DNA of 64,000 nucleotides from Siphonodentalium dalli (GCA_032622095.1 CP136063.1:64803897-64867896); one strand, 5' to 3'; positions 53,030 through 63,226 are shown, numbered from the stretch's first letter. A program made the numbers and translations. The notes: generated by a model from the letters alone, not told the origin.

Positions 53030-53347
53030 TCATAGTTTTGAGATATGAAATTTATGGGATAGTTTTACTCTTCCCGAAAGGGAGTCGGAAGAGTTTTCAT
53101 GTGAAACAATAAATAATTGCTTGCCAGGGTTTTTGAGACCATGGAGGTGTTCGGCTTCATCGTCGACTGGTAATTTATGAATTGGAAGGTGACCAGTCAG
53201 GGGTATGCTCTCCCCTATGACTTCCCCCTTCCCGAAAGGTTGAATGGAAGGGGCAATAAAGGGATGTATAGCCCTAGTTGGATGTAGCCGAACACTGGCT
53301 CTGTAAAGAATTAAGGTGATTTTCTGATTTTGTGTACACCAGTTCGC
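53030..53347 (-). CDS. Candidate exon in the duplicated block
   Basis: After acceptor 'tcctaccctag' (53348-53350) the minus strand is open for 105 codons to TGA at 53030: ANWCTQNQKITLILYRASVR, IAPSIQPFGKGEVIGESIPL, TGHLPIHKLPVDDEAEHLHG, LKNPGKQLFIVSHENSSDSL and SGRVKLSHKFHISKL. No in-frame ATG before the middle, so it would be an internal or terminal exon. Preserved open in copy 2 (62570-62887). The motif TTCCCGAAA recurs three times in it. Function unknown. Confidence 0.4.
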   Translation of the reverse strand, partial: ANWCTQNQKITLILYRASVRLHPTRAIHPFIAPSIQPFGKGEVIGESIPLTGHLPIHKLPVDDEAEHLHGLKNPGKQLFIVSHENSSDSLSGRVKLSHKFHISKL

Positions 53348-53527
53348 CTAGGGTAGGAATATATTATATGTATTATTATTACATAAAGTTTCGTAAATAT
53401 AAATAGGCGACTCACTCTCCTTTACTAGTCCACTAAAGTATGCCATTTGTGCCAATTTCTGAAATATTAGTAGATGTAGCAACATATTTTGGTATTCTGG
53501 TATAGATGATTATAGTTTTTCATGCAA

Positions 53528-53550
53528 GGGGGGGGGGGGGGGGGGGGGGG
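53528..53550. repeat. Poly(G) tract, 23 bp
   Basis: Uninterrupted G run. The equivalent tract in copy 2 is 14 bp (63067-63080). Confidence 0.9.
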
Positions 53551-53697
53551 TAGTCATACCTGGATGGGGGTGTGAAGTGGTTCTGACACTGGATGTGTTA
53601 ACACTGTTGTGGGACTGCTGGGATCAGGGTTCAATAGGGGATATGTTGGGGATTGAGTAAATAACAACAAACGAGAAACAGTAGACAACAGAAGAGT

Positions 53698-54867
53698 TTA
53701 GCTTAGAGCTTTGGCTTCCTCGAGGGTTTTTACTTGCACCCTTGGTGAGGTTTCTGTTACCTTTGCATAAATTTTGCCTTTAAAGGTCCAGTACGAGTTT
53801 ATTTTATTTCCTCATTTTTTGTCCGACAGCTCTTTGACTACAGCACGTCTTGGTTCGGTCAGGTCTTCAGTAATGACTACTTTACTTTTTCCCTTCAGTT
53901 TCTTTTTGTTGCTATAGACATCCCTTCGGGCATACCAGTTACTGAACCGGGCGATCAGCTGACAGGTTTTTAGGTTGGTGTTTATTGCACCCAGAGGATG
54001 TGCATTGCTGATATCCCTGGGATGAAGTGTAAGTCCTAGTTTTTCTTGGCACAGGTCCATTATTATTTGTTTAGCATTGATATCTCTAGGGTTGCTAATG
54101 CTGTCAGGAATTGGTATATTATGGAACCTTAGACAGTTTGTTCGACTATATTGTTCACCTTTGTCGAATAATTGCTCACTGTGTTTTACCGCCTCTTGGA
54201 ATTTCCTTTCCACAAGGTTATTTATCCATGTTAGATCAGATTGTTCTAATTGGGCATGTGACTGTAACTCTGCTTTGGATTTAAGGACTGCATTTTCTGT
54301 CTTTAGTATACAGATATCTGCTTTAAGGGAATCCATTTCAGTTTTCATGTTTGATAATTCACCTTTGACTGAGGTCATTTCTTGCTGAGTGGTGCTGATG
54401 CTGGTCATGACAGACTCTTCAATGGTTTTGTTCATGGACCCGAACATATTGGTAAGGTTTTTCAGTTGATCAGTTAGGGTTTTGAATTCCTCATGCATGC
54501 AGCAGCTGATCTGCTCTTTTATGGTCTTGTTTATACTATCATCTGAATAATCATCTTCATCATAACCGTTTCTTCGCCTTTTTTTATCACTGGCTCTTAG
54601 GTCCCCCATTCTTTCAGAAACTGAGCCGAATGCAGAGATGAAACCTTTTGAAGTACTTTGAGGAGTGGAAATTGGAGTTGGTTTGGAATGGAAAATTGGT
54701 GTGGAGTTCTGACTTGGTGGTACATCATAACTAATATCAGCAACTTCGTTGATAACTTGTGAAATTGTATCATCATTGAATACATGAGGTGACTGGGAAT
54801 GACCATCTTCCATATCACAGTTATCTGATTTATCTGGCAAAGAAACATTATTTTCGGTATCCGCCAT
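53698..54867 (-). pseudogene. LINE ORF1-like protein (coiled coil plus RRM-like domain), copy 1
   Basis: ATG at 54867 (MADTENNVSLPDKSD). Layout: residues ~1-100 acidic/Ser-rich low complexity with a basic patch DKKRRRNGYDEDDYSD; ~110-215 coiled coil (TSVKGELSNMKTEMDSLKAD); ~235-330 RRM-like RNA-binding domain entered by GEQYSRTNCLRFHNIPIPDS; then KVVITEDLTEPRRAVVKELS and a C-terminal domain. A TGA at 53812-53814 interrupts the frame where copy 2 has CGA; beyond it the frame continues GNKINSYWTFKGKIYAKVTE to a natural TAA at 53698. Intact length would be 389 codons, normal for L1/Tx1-type ORF1p. No ORF2 follows; unrelated ORFs do. The two copies carry different stops, so the parent was recently intact. 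Confidence 0.75.
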
Positions 54868-55045
54868 CTTTGTTTACTTTTCGAAATTGTTTCTATTTAT
54901 AGAATTTAGGGTCTCCAGGACAAAAACTCAAATATAAAGTCAATAATTTCAGTGATCGTGTACCTTTGGAAGTCGTCGTTCAATTGTATACATAGATTAA
55001 TATGATGATGTCGATTTCTATATCATTTTGATGTGCTGGTGGGTC

Positions 55046-55326
55046 TTATAACGCCGTCTCGAACGAAAAACACGCGCAGCAAAATTTGTGTTTACTAGTT
55101 CGCCGCCATGTTCTGACGGTATATGTTTCTGTTGTTCCTAAGACCCTCACCCGGACCTTTTGGAAGTCGGGTCCAGGAAGATTTCTCTCCTGCACAAGGC
55201 ACGTAATATTATTACTGCGTTTTTTTTGGGTGGCCAGTAACAGTGGTCTTTGTTCATTAACCAGCATGTGGGCACCACGTCCACCAAATTTCCCTCATCC
55301 GAGAATACTACCACTGCATATTGAGA
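55046..55326 (-). pseudogene. DUF4806/BEN-type N-terminal domain, frame-broken
   Basis: After an acceptor (agtattctcag) the minus strand codes SQYAVVVFSDEGNLVDVVPT, CWLMNKDHCYWPPKKNAV. That is the 'YxVVxF…xxVVPxxWL…CYWPP' pattern I associate with the N-terminal domain of BEN/DUF4806 proteins in invertebrates. The frame then closes (TGA 55148-55150), but the domain continues in another frame as PGPDFQKVRVRVLGTTETYT. One frameshift lies between about 55190 and 55240. It sits between the ORF1-like gene and PC4-like copy b, on the same strand. Confidence 0.5.
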
Positions 55327-55431
55327 CTGAGAATACTCTCTCTGCAGTGTTAGTCAGGTTTTTGGAATTTGGTGGACGGTAGATATTGTTTCATAAGCAG
55401 AAGCCGTATTCAGCCGGTCGGCAAGTCCTTT

Positions 55432-55716
55432 TCATCTATTGGTGATTTCTTCCGAGTATGCGTCTTCTCTGTTTTGCAGATGCTTTAAATGCTCCACTGC
55501 AACACCTAGTTCAGTAGAATAGTGTAACGGCAAGGTCTTATATTCCTCAAGTGTCAGTGAATAAGTTTTTCCCTTTTTTGTGTCGCTGAGGTGGATATAG
55601 GGTCTTTGCTCCCATATATTAAGTTTTAACACCTTGGAGTTTGTGATCTGCATTGAGTAATAGTGTGAATCCTCATCTTTATCATAACCATAAGGGAGTT
55701 AGTTGTTGCTTGCCAT
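55432..55716 (-). pseudogene. PC4-like small ORF, copy b (diverged, early stop)
   Basis: ATG at 55716: MASNN, TAA, LPYGYDKDEDSHYYSMQITN, SKVLKLNIWEQRPYIHLSDT, KKGKTYSLTLEEYKTLPLHY, STELGVAVEHLKHLQNREDA and a stop at 55432. The stop replaces the Gln codon after MASNN in the other copies. This is the most diverged copy, hence the oldest split. Confidence 0.55.
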
Positions 55717-55833
55717 TATTACAACTTTTTGTGTGTGAATGAGTGAATAACAACATTGCATAGTCGTTAATCAACCAATTGAATAGGAAAGGTTAGGTTA
55801 GTCTAACCTCCCACTAAAGATTGATAGACATGG

Positions 55834-56166
55834 TCAGATAATATGATTTAACCCTATTTTGAGTGCATACCACAAATTTATAAAATCAAACTTGCCATAG
55901 CATCTTCCGGCCGCCTCTTGTAAATGTTTAAGGTGCTCCACAGTACCACCTAGTTCTGTAGAAAAGTGTAGTGGTAGATTCTTATATTCCTCAATTGTCA
56001 TGGAATAAGTTTTTCCCTTTTTGCTGTCGCTGAGGTGGATATAGGGTCTTTGCCCCCATATGTTGAGCTTTAACCCTTTGAGTGCCAGGGGCCGATCTCA
56101 TCGGCCCTAAACCTACAATATAAGTCTGTTAAAGAATATAAGAATAAATTATTAAAATTGAAAAAA

Positions 56167-56198
<32 letters not shown>

Positions 56199-56412
56199 TT
56201 TGTTAGGCCAATGCATTCTCTTATATATGCGAGGCGACATATGGTCGACTCGCATATATAAGAGAATGCATTGGCACAGGGTATATGGGTTGATACAAAA
56301 ATCGACCTGGCACTCAAAGGGTTAAGACTTTCGAATTTGTTATCTGCATTGTATAGTAGTGAGAATCTTCATCTTTGTAGTAACCATAATGGAGTTTGTT
56401 GTTGCTTGCCAT
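55834..56412 (-). pseudogene. PC4-like small ORF, copy c: full frame but split by a MITE
   Basis: The N-terminal part runs from ATG 56412 to the TTAA site (MASNNKLHYGYYKDEDSHYY…SKVLK). After the 248-bp MITE (56074-56321) the frame resumes LNIWGQRPYIHLSDSKKGKT, YSMTIEEYKNLPLHFSTELG, GTVEHLKHLQEAAGRCYGKF and DFINLWYALKIGLNHII to TGA at 55834. This copy lacks the C-run deletion of copies a and d. The core 'KVLKLNIWGQRPYIHL…KKGKTYSMTIEEYKNL' resembles the PC4/Sub1 ssDNA-binding fold (beta strands, KKG loop, then an h-x-x-E-x-h-x-x-L helix). That assignment is tentative. Without the insertion it would be ~110 codons. Confidence 0.5.
56074..56321. mobile_element. piggyBac-like MITE with an empty site visible in paralogues
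   Basis: TTAA at 56070-56073 and 56322-56325. Ends CCCTTTGAGTGCCAGG and CCTGGCACTCAAAGGG. Palindrome at 56207-56275. A ~25-bp A run lies inside. Paralogous sequence at 49681-49697 and about 58228-58245 reads TTGAGCTTTAAGACTTTCG, with a single TTAA and no insertion, so the target duplication is demonstrated directly. Confidence 0.95.
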
Positions 56413-56680
56413 TATTACCACTTAATGTGTGTGAGTGAGTGAATAAGAACATTGTTAGATTTTCTAAGAATTGAAGGTTTAATTATATCCCCCTGCAGAG
56501 TTCTATAATAAGATTGAGTTACGTTGAGTCAATCAATCAGTCGTTATCAGATTTACATGGTCATTAATTGACCAATTTAAAAGTAAAGGTAATAGGTGAT
56601 GTAGAAGATATAAAACCCTTGGAATTTACAGATCCAATGGTAATTTATAATATTAATATACAGTATAATTACTTACCATT

Positions 56681-57260
56681 TTATTGATTTCCCCAAACTT
56701 GGGGAACCGCTCCATTATTTGCCAGACTGGGATTGTGTTCGGTTATCCACCGCCACCGTACGTCTCTGCAAGCTTCCATATGCGCCAATATTTCGGACTT
56801 GGAATGGGCTATTGTAGTTATAGTTTTGGCCTCGTATTCATGGATATCAGGCAGAGCTGTTGGTGGATCATCCGAGTCAATAACGATGAATCTTTTGGTC
56901 GTATATTTCTGTGTTTTTATCGTTCTGTCATTAGATCTCTTATTGTGTATGTAATTCTCTAAGAACCCAGTGCGAGCCTTTTTTTTTTTCAATTTGAAAT
57001 TTAGATTTCGTCGCTCAATTTAATATGCAAAAAATAGTAAAAATCTTTTATAATAATAAAAAAAATGATTTAATTAAAAAAAAAAATTATCATTGACATT
57101 AATTTGTCTTAGTTGTATACCAATAATAGGTGTTATGTCCTGTTTTGAAAATATGAAGATTTTATTGCAATAGTTGCATGTAATATAATGATCCAATATC
57201 CAGAGTATAACATTTGGTAAATTGTTTTGAAACTTTACAGACTTGTTTAGGATCGTCTCT
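56681..57260 (-). CDS. 'VWGNQ' ORF and Cys-pair ORF, copy b
   Basis: Second partial copy of the two ORFs at 50044-50662. The 56681-56992 ORF has small changes (RWRWITEHNPSLANNGAVPQ) and ends at VWGNQ plus stop, with a GTAAGT 5 bp after. The 57074-57260 ORF ends abruptly at 'gatcgtctct', where unrelated sequence (57262-57527) begins. Confidence 0.35.
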
Positions 57261-57261
57261 G

Positions 57262-57527
57262 TAGACTTGTGTTTGATTTGAATTGTTTCTATTTTACGAT
57301 ATTTCAAGATTATAATTGCGAGAATTTCGGCATCGCGTTGATTCGTGTATTTGATGCGCACGAATTTGACCTGCATTTAGTCAGAGATGACCGGCTGCCA
57401 TTCAGCCAATCAGAACACACTTTTTGTCAACAAACCAATCAAATTATCGGAAGGTGATATGAACTAGTAGTTCATATGAAATTGATTTATGACATTGATT
57501 CCAACGTAAATAATGATTGAGTCATAT
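57262..57527. other. Unique spacer at the duplication junction
   Basis: This ~265-bp segment has no match elsewhere in the window and separates the partial block (55.4-57.26 kb) from copy 2. It includes 'gaactagtagttcatatg', a small palindrome. No coding evidence. Confidence 0.45.
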
Positions 57528-58164
57528 GATAAAATATTTTATAGGGCGATTTATCAAAAACAAATAATCCTGATCAAACATTTCTACTTGTATGACTGGT
57601 GAACCATGTATCCATCCATGTATGTAATTAAACAATGCATGTGCTTTTTACAAAATTGTATGATTTCAATTCTGTGAAGGAGCATGGCACTTTTATATCG
57701 AGATAATGCTTTTATCTGATTTGTTTATGCGGATCCGTGTTCCCAGTAGCAGACTGACTTTGGTCATATATCATCAATGGCCCAGTTGGGTTTTCATATA
57801 TAAATGGGAAAACACGACATTAATCCTTTTCCTGACTTAGCTGGCTTTCCTGCTTGCAGACAGAATGTGCAACTGTATTCTCCATTATACTGCATCATGT
57901 TGCACACCAAAGCCTTATGAGAATTTGTAATTTCTTCACTATAGATCCTCCACTTTTAACAGCTTATTTACCAAAGTTACACCTGTTGAAATAAAACAAA
58001 TACATAGGAAATTGACAATTAAGATATTAGTATAATCTGGTCTTTCAGACCTAGGGGAGAGCAATTGCCCCATGCACAGAACTGGGGAATATTCAAGTTT
58101 CATTCAGCAATACCAATGAATTTTGGTTTCTGCTATAACATAAACATTTATTATGCTCAAGTGT

Positions 58165-58330
58165 CATGGAATAAGTTTTTCCCTTTTTGCTGTCGCTGAG
58201 GTGGATATAGGGTCTTTGCCCCATATGTTGAGCTTTAAGACTTTCGAATTTGTTATCTGCATTGTATAGTAGTGAGAATCTTCATCTTTGTCGTAACCAT
58301 AATGGAGTTGGTTGTTGCTTGCCATTATTA
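58165..58330 (-). pseudogene. PC4-like small ORF, copy d (frameshifted as copy a)
   Basis: Minus-strand MASNNQLHYGYDKDEDSHYY then the same one-base deletion in the 'gcccca' run as copy a, ending early. Confirms copies a and d arose by the large duplication after the deletion. Confidence 0.55.
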
Positions 58331-58590
58331 CCACTGTATGTGTGTGAGTGAGTGAATAAGAACATTGTTAGATTTTCTAAGAATTGAGGGTTTATATCCC
58401 CCTCGCAGAGTTCTATAATAAGATTGAGTTACGTTGAGTCAATCGATCAGTCGTTATCAGATTTACATGGTCATTAATTGACCAATTTAAAAGTAAAGGT
58501 AATAGGTGATGTAGAAGATATAAAATCCTTGGAACTTACAGATCCAATGGTAATTTATAATATTAATATACAGTATAATTACTTACCGTT

Positions 58591-58959
58591 TTATTGATTT
58601 CCCCAAACTTGGGGAACCGCTCCATTATTTGCCCAACTGGGATTGTGTTCGGTTATCCACCATACGTCTCTGCAAGCTTCCATATGTGCCAATATTTCGG
58701 ACTTGGAATGGGCTGTTGTAGTTATAGTTTTGGCCTCGTATTCATGGATATCAGGCAGAGCTGTTGGTGATTCATCCGAGTCAGTAACGATGGATCTTTT
58801 GGTCGTATATTTCTGTGTTTTGATCGTTCCGTCATTAGATCTCTTATTGCGTATGTAATTCTCTAAGAACCCAGTGCGAGCCTTTTTTTTTTCAATTCGA
58901 AAATTAAGATTTTTCAAATTGTTTTTAGATTGAATTTCGTCGCTCAATTTAACATGCAA
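58591..58959 (-). CDS. 'VWGNQ' ORF, copy c (longest)
   Basis: 122 codons: MHVKLSDEIQSKNNLKNLNF, RIEKKKARTGFLENYIRNKR, SNDGTIKTQKYTTKRSIVTD, SDESPTALPDIHEYEAKTIT, ILAHMEACRDVWWITEHNPS and PQVWGNQ, then TAA and a consensus donor GTAAGT 5 bp later. The N-terminal half is basic and the C-terminal half acidic. Family not recognised. The donor just after the stop suggests either a 3'-UTR intron or a slightly different true frame. Confidence 0.45.
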   Translation of the reverse strand: MHVKLSDEIQSKNNLKNLNFRIEKKKARTGFLENYIRNKRSNDGTIKTQKYTTKRSIVTDSDESPTALPDIHEYEAKTITTTAHSKSEILAHMEACRDVWWITEHNPSWANNGAVPQVWGNQ

Positions 58960-59001
58960 AAAAATGTAAAAATCTTTTATAATAATAAAAAAATGATTTA
59001 A

Positions 59002-59214
59002 TTAAAAAAAAAAATTGTCATTGACATTAATTTGTTTTAGTTGTATACCAATAATAGGTGTTATGTCCTGTTTTGAAAATATGAAGATTTTATTGCAATA
59101 GTTGCATGTAATATAATGATCCAATATCCAGAGTATAACATTTGGTAAATTGTTTTGAAACTTTACAGACTTGTTTAGGATCGTCTCTAGATGGGAGCTA
59201 TCAACTGATTTCAA
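59002..59214 (-). CDS. Small ORF with Cys pair, copy c
   Basis: As 50450-50662, differing by one or two residues near the end. Unassigned. Confidence 0.3.
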   Translation of the reverse strand: MKSVDSSHLETILNKSVKFQNNLPNVILWILDHYITCNYCNKIFIFSKQDITPIIGIQLKQINVNDNFFF

Positions 59215-59978
59215 TAATTCTTTTGTAACAGATCAACTCTTTCAGGCAAAAAAAACACGATGAGCGCCATCTTCCGATGTGCACCCCATGTTTTTTAAAA
59301 ATGTTTTCATAAAGACAATATAGGTTTGTATTTCCCTTAATAATCCATACAAATCTTTCAATTCACTGTTCATTTCTTACATCAGAATAGAAATTGCCAA
59401 TCAAGCTTTATAGAATGAAAATATGTATACTTTAAAAGTTACCTTAGAAACAGGAAATCCACTCAGGAACAAACAAAATCCTCCAATAAAGTCAAAATGA
59501 AAACACGTAAGTGCATCAACTACATGTAGATATGGAAATGGATATCTGAAGTGAACTGCATATATATACAAATTTCCTCATTGATATATTCAGTTTGGTG
59601 CGGGTTTAGTTCGCTCTGAACTGGGATTCATGGACTTAACAAGAACATAAGTTTAGATGCCTTTTCAGTTCCCAATCGATTCCTCAATTTAGACTGAACG
59701 AGTCCGTACGATGAGATGGGGACAATAATAGAAGAGCAAGCTGATTTTTCTTAAGGAATTATATCATTGGGTCAAAAATCTACAATGTAGCATGGGGTGA
59801 TAAAATATTTTATAGGGCAATATATCAAAAACAAATAATCCTGATCAAACATTCCTACTTGTATGACTGGTGAACCATGTATCCATCCATGTATGTAATC
59901 AATGCATGTGCTTTTTACAAAATTGTATGATTTCAATTCTGTGAAGGAGCATGGCCCTTTTATATCGAGATAATGCTT

Positions 59979-60179
59979 CTATCTGATTTGTTTATGCGGA
60001 TCCGTGTTCCCAGTAGCAGACTGACTTTGGTCATATATCATCAATGGCCCTGTTGGGTTTTCATATATAAATGGGAAAACACTTGGGCTTATACCCGCAA
60101 TAATATGGTATAAACCTTGCTGCGGGAGATCTGCCAGGAATTCCCCATTCAAAATGTTTCCCTGTCCACTCCTTAACAT
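59979..60179 (-). CDS. Small ORF in the duplicated block, copy b
   Basis: As 51425-51625, with GEFLADLPQQGLYHIIAG in place of GDFLADLPQQGLYRIIAG. Frame intact. Unassigned. Confidence 0.35.
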   Translation of the reverse strand: MLRSGQGNILNGEFLADLPQQGLYHIIAGISPSVFPFIYENPTGPLMIYDQSQSATGNTDPHKQIR

Positions 60180-60622
60180 GCAATATCATTTATCAAAACT
60201 GTTTGTACATAATTAAGGTGGAGATAAACAATAGCCTTGCCATTTCGCCAAGGCAATAGTTACAATTATAAATAATTGTAAGTGGGATTTCTTCCAATTT
60301 CAGGGACTGTTTTGCCCATTTCCATATGATTTACAATTTAACAGTTACCATGCAAGTCATTATGGACTGCTAGGTGCCCAATGATAGTGTTGACATTTTT
60401 GTTTGCGAGAATTTTAATTTTTTTTGGAAGAGGATATGGAGTGTGATTTCCATAACAGTTTATTTTAGTGACTATTTCTGTCTGGTACTATTATTAAGCC
60501 ATCACCATCATTTAGCACCCAGGAGTGTGGTATGAATTGTGGTTATTATTCAATGTCATTTGGTGTACTACAGTAATGCTCCAAACAATTGACCCCTCAA
60601 CCAAAGCCGAAACCCCAGGCAA

Positions 60623-61593
60623 CAGTGTTCGCGCTGTCGGTAGCCAAATTAGCCAATGGCTAATCTTTTTCGAATTTGGCTAATAAAAATTTCATTTGGC
60701 TAAACTTTTGGCTAAACTTTTTTTGACCCCAAATGGAGACTGAAAGCATGAATTTTTGGCAAGTGTGTTTTCAATTCTGTGATGTGAACGATCTAGTCCG
60801 AAAACATCGTAAGTGGGAATATATCGCCGACTGTATAAAGGGAAACCCGATCGCGGACAGTACAAAGGGAAACCCGTCACTCTGCACGAAACAGCAAAAA
60901 ATCATTATTTTACATTTAATCCGCTAATCCCGCATTGTCTGTCTGGTCACTCACGGGACTCCTGCACAATGCATGTGTATGATGACATTGTATTTATGAC
61001 GGCCAAGGTTTATGAGCACCAAGTGTAAGACAATAGCTTAATCAGCCAAATGTGAATCACGACAGATATTTGTCGTCAATACCGATACATTCAAAATAAT
61101 ATGCATGCTTTTATGACAGATTGCAATTTGATAATGTCGTAACAATATTAAGTTATTAGTTTCCAGATGTCACTTAAATATTTTCGCAAGAATAATTAAT
61201 ATTTAATGATTTAAAAAAAGATATTGATATAAAACAAAAATTTAATGACATTAAGAAGGACAATCCCTGGTTACCCCCCCCCCCCCCCCCCCCCCACCCC
61301 CCCCCCCCCCCCCACCCCCATAAAGATTAATATTTTTTTAATAAATGATATATATAAAATTATTTCTAGTTCATAAAAATTAGTTAAATTATTGTGTATT
61401 TTACCTGTGTCTGTTAGATTTGACGTTTTAGTCATTAATTGTGAACCGACCAGAAAACGATTATTTAATTTGGCCATAGTTTTTTTTAATTTGGCTAAAA
61501 AACATTTGGCTAAAGTTTTTTTCATTTGGCTAATAAAATTTTCATTTGGCTAAACTTTTGGCTAAAGTTTTTTTCGGTCCAGCGCGAACACTG
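60623..61593. mobile_element. Non-autonomous hAT element (971 bp) with empty site in copy 1
   Basis: Ends CAGTGTTCGCGCTG and CAGCGCGAACACTG. The 8-bp duplication CCAGGCAA lies at 60615-60622 and 61594-61601. The uninterrupted site is at 52083-52090 in copy 1. Multiple copies of 'tttggctaaa' lie near both ends (60665-60720, 61490-61570), typical subterminal transposase sites. The interior has no transposase; it contains a ~46-bp C-rich tract (61274-61319) and a 'aaagggaaacccg' direct repeat (60837-60850, 60864-60877). Confidence 0.95.
61274..61319. repeat. Long poly(C) tract with two interruptions
   Basis: About 44 C residues in 46 bp, broken by two A residues, followed by AT-rich sequence. 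Inside the hAT element. Confidence 0.85.
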
Positions 61594-62569
61594 CCAGGCA
61601 ACCCTCCAGGACCCAGTCGAGAATGTGGCCCGTCGCCCCCATCGGAAAGCTAATCACAGTGAGCCTTCCGATGAATGGCAACAAGCCACACCCCCGACCA
61701 AATCCCGAAAAGCCACCCACGACTCCTCCGCGGCCAAGGAGTCTATCAATTAGGGCATTACCGGTACTGTACATTATTCAGTGGGTTAGGATGTTCTAAA
61801 CCTGGTAGAATATACAACAGCTATTGTTATAGCCTTAAATAACCATATTTTACAAAGCATAATTTTAGCATATACATGTACCCAGTATCGGTGTTGGAAA
61901 TGCCCTTAGTAGAGTAAGGTGATCTCTCCCAGTAATGATTTGGGTGTCAAGTAGTATTTTTAACAGAACTCTAGCTATTAGAGTTTAGCATATAAATGCA
62001 ATATGTTGTGTAATTAGCTGCATACTTACTAGTTTAAATGTGAAGATGATTTTTTTATTTTTTGTTTTGTTTTGTTTTAATTGTGACTTTTGCTCAATCT
62101 GTCATTTTAAGGAGTACCGGAATGTACATGTATGAAACAGTTTGTCCCAAAATACGATAAGGTTTTCTTACTACTTGTCTTTGTTGAGACATAACTTGGT
62201 ACACTACAATTCAAAACTATGTGTGGGGGAGATCACATCTTTACTAGTAACTATTTGAGTGGTAGACTGGTTTATCAAAATTTCTCAAAAATTTCTACCC
62301 AAAACGCACTGGTGACCATTATCTAGAGAGGCTAGTGGGGAAAAGATTATTATTAATTTATTTCATTTCATTTTCCATTTATTTTTTATTGTTATAACTA
62401 TTTTTGTTTTTATTTATTTTTTGTTTTTTTGGAATGGCTTTGTTTCTTTGTAAACACCCTTTTTTTAGTTTTGAGCTTAAGGTCAGATCTATTATTATAA
62501 TTTAGATATATAAGTACGGGGTAATCATTTGCCCGATATTATGACTTTTCCCGAAAATGGGAAACAAAT

Positions 62570-62887
62570 CATAGTTTTGAGATATGAAATTTATGGGATA
62601 GTTTTACTCTTCCCGAAAGGGAGTCGGAAGAGTTTTCATGTGAAACAATAAATAATTACTTGCCAGGGTTTTTGAGACCATGGAGGTGTTCGGCTTCATC
62701 GTCGACTGGTAATTTATGAATTGGAAGGTGACCAGTCAGGGGTATGCTCTCCCCTATGACTTCTCCCTTCCCGAAAGGTTGAATGGAAGGGGCAATAAAG
62801 GGATGTATAGCCCTAGTTGGATGTAGCCGAACACTGGCTCTGTAAAGAATTAAGGTGATTTTCTGATTTTGTGTACACCAGTTCGCC
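62570..62887 (-). CDS. Candidate exon in the duplicated block, copy 2
   Basis: Same open frame and acceptor as 53030-53347, with at least one silent or conservative change (cttctccc for cttccccc). The frame is maintained, but the copies are too similar for this to be evidence of selection. Confidence 0.35.
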
Positions 62888-63066
62888 TAGGGTAGGAATA
62901 TATTATATGTATTATTATTACATAAAGTTTCGTAAATATAAATAGGCGACTCACTCTCCTTTACTAGTCCACTAAAGTATGCCATTTGTGCCAATTTCTG
63001 AAATATTAGTACATGTAGCAACATATTTTGGTATTCTGGTATCGATGATTATAGTTTATCATGCAA

Positions 63067-63080
63067 GGGGGGGGGGGGGG
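63067..63080. repeat. Poly(G) tract, 14 bp
   Basis: Counterpart of the 23-bp tract at 53528-53550. Confidence 0.9.
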
Positions 63081-63226
63081 CGTCATACCTGGATGGGGGT
63101 GTGAAGTGGTTCTGACACTGGATGTGTTAACACTGTTGTGGGACTGCTGGGATCAGGGTTCAATAGGGGATATGTTGGGGATTGAGTAAATAACAACAAA
63201 CGAGAAACAGTAGACAACAGAAGAGT

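Larger units (their letters stand above)
48784..55046 (-). repeat. Segmental duplication, copy 1 (minus-strand multi-ORF block)
   Basis: From about 48979 this block matches 57530-64000 at very high identity with a constant offset of ~8.55 kb. After the extra hAT element in copy 2 the offset becomes ~9.54 kb. In minus-strand order it holds an ORF1-like gene (54867-53698), a candidate exon (53347-53030), a hairpin MITE (52250-52038), a small ORF (51625-51425), an ORF (50662-50450), a 'VWGNQ' ORF (50335-50044), a PC4-like ORF (49778-49617) and a terminal block P (49262-48784). Block P also occurs at 51053-51528 and, in copy 2, at 59603-60083, so it was already duplicated inside the unit. Confidence 0.8.
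60571..61769. mobile_element. Fold-back MITE of the CAGTAATG family, copy 5, split by a hAT element
   Basis: Same C-rich variant as 52038-52250, in the same place in copy 2. The left part is 60571-60622, the right part 61594-61769, with the hAT insertion between. The right end carries an extra 'ccggta' before the final CTG. Confidence 0.85.
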
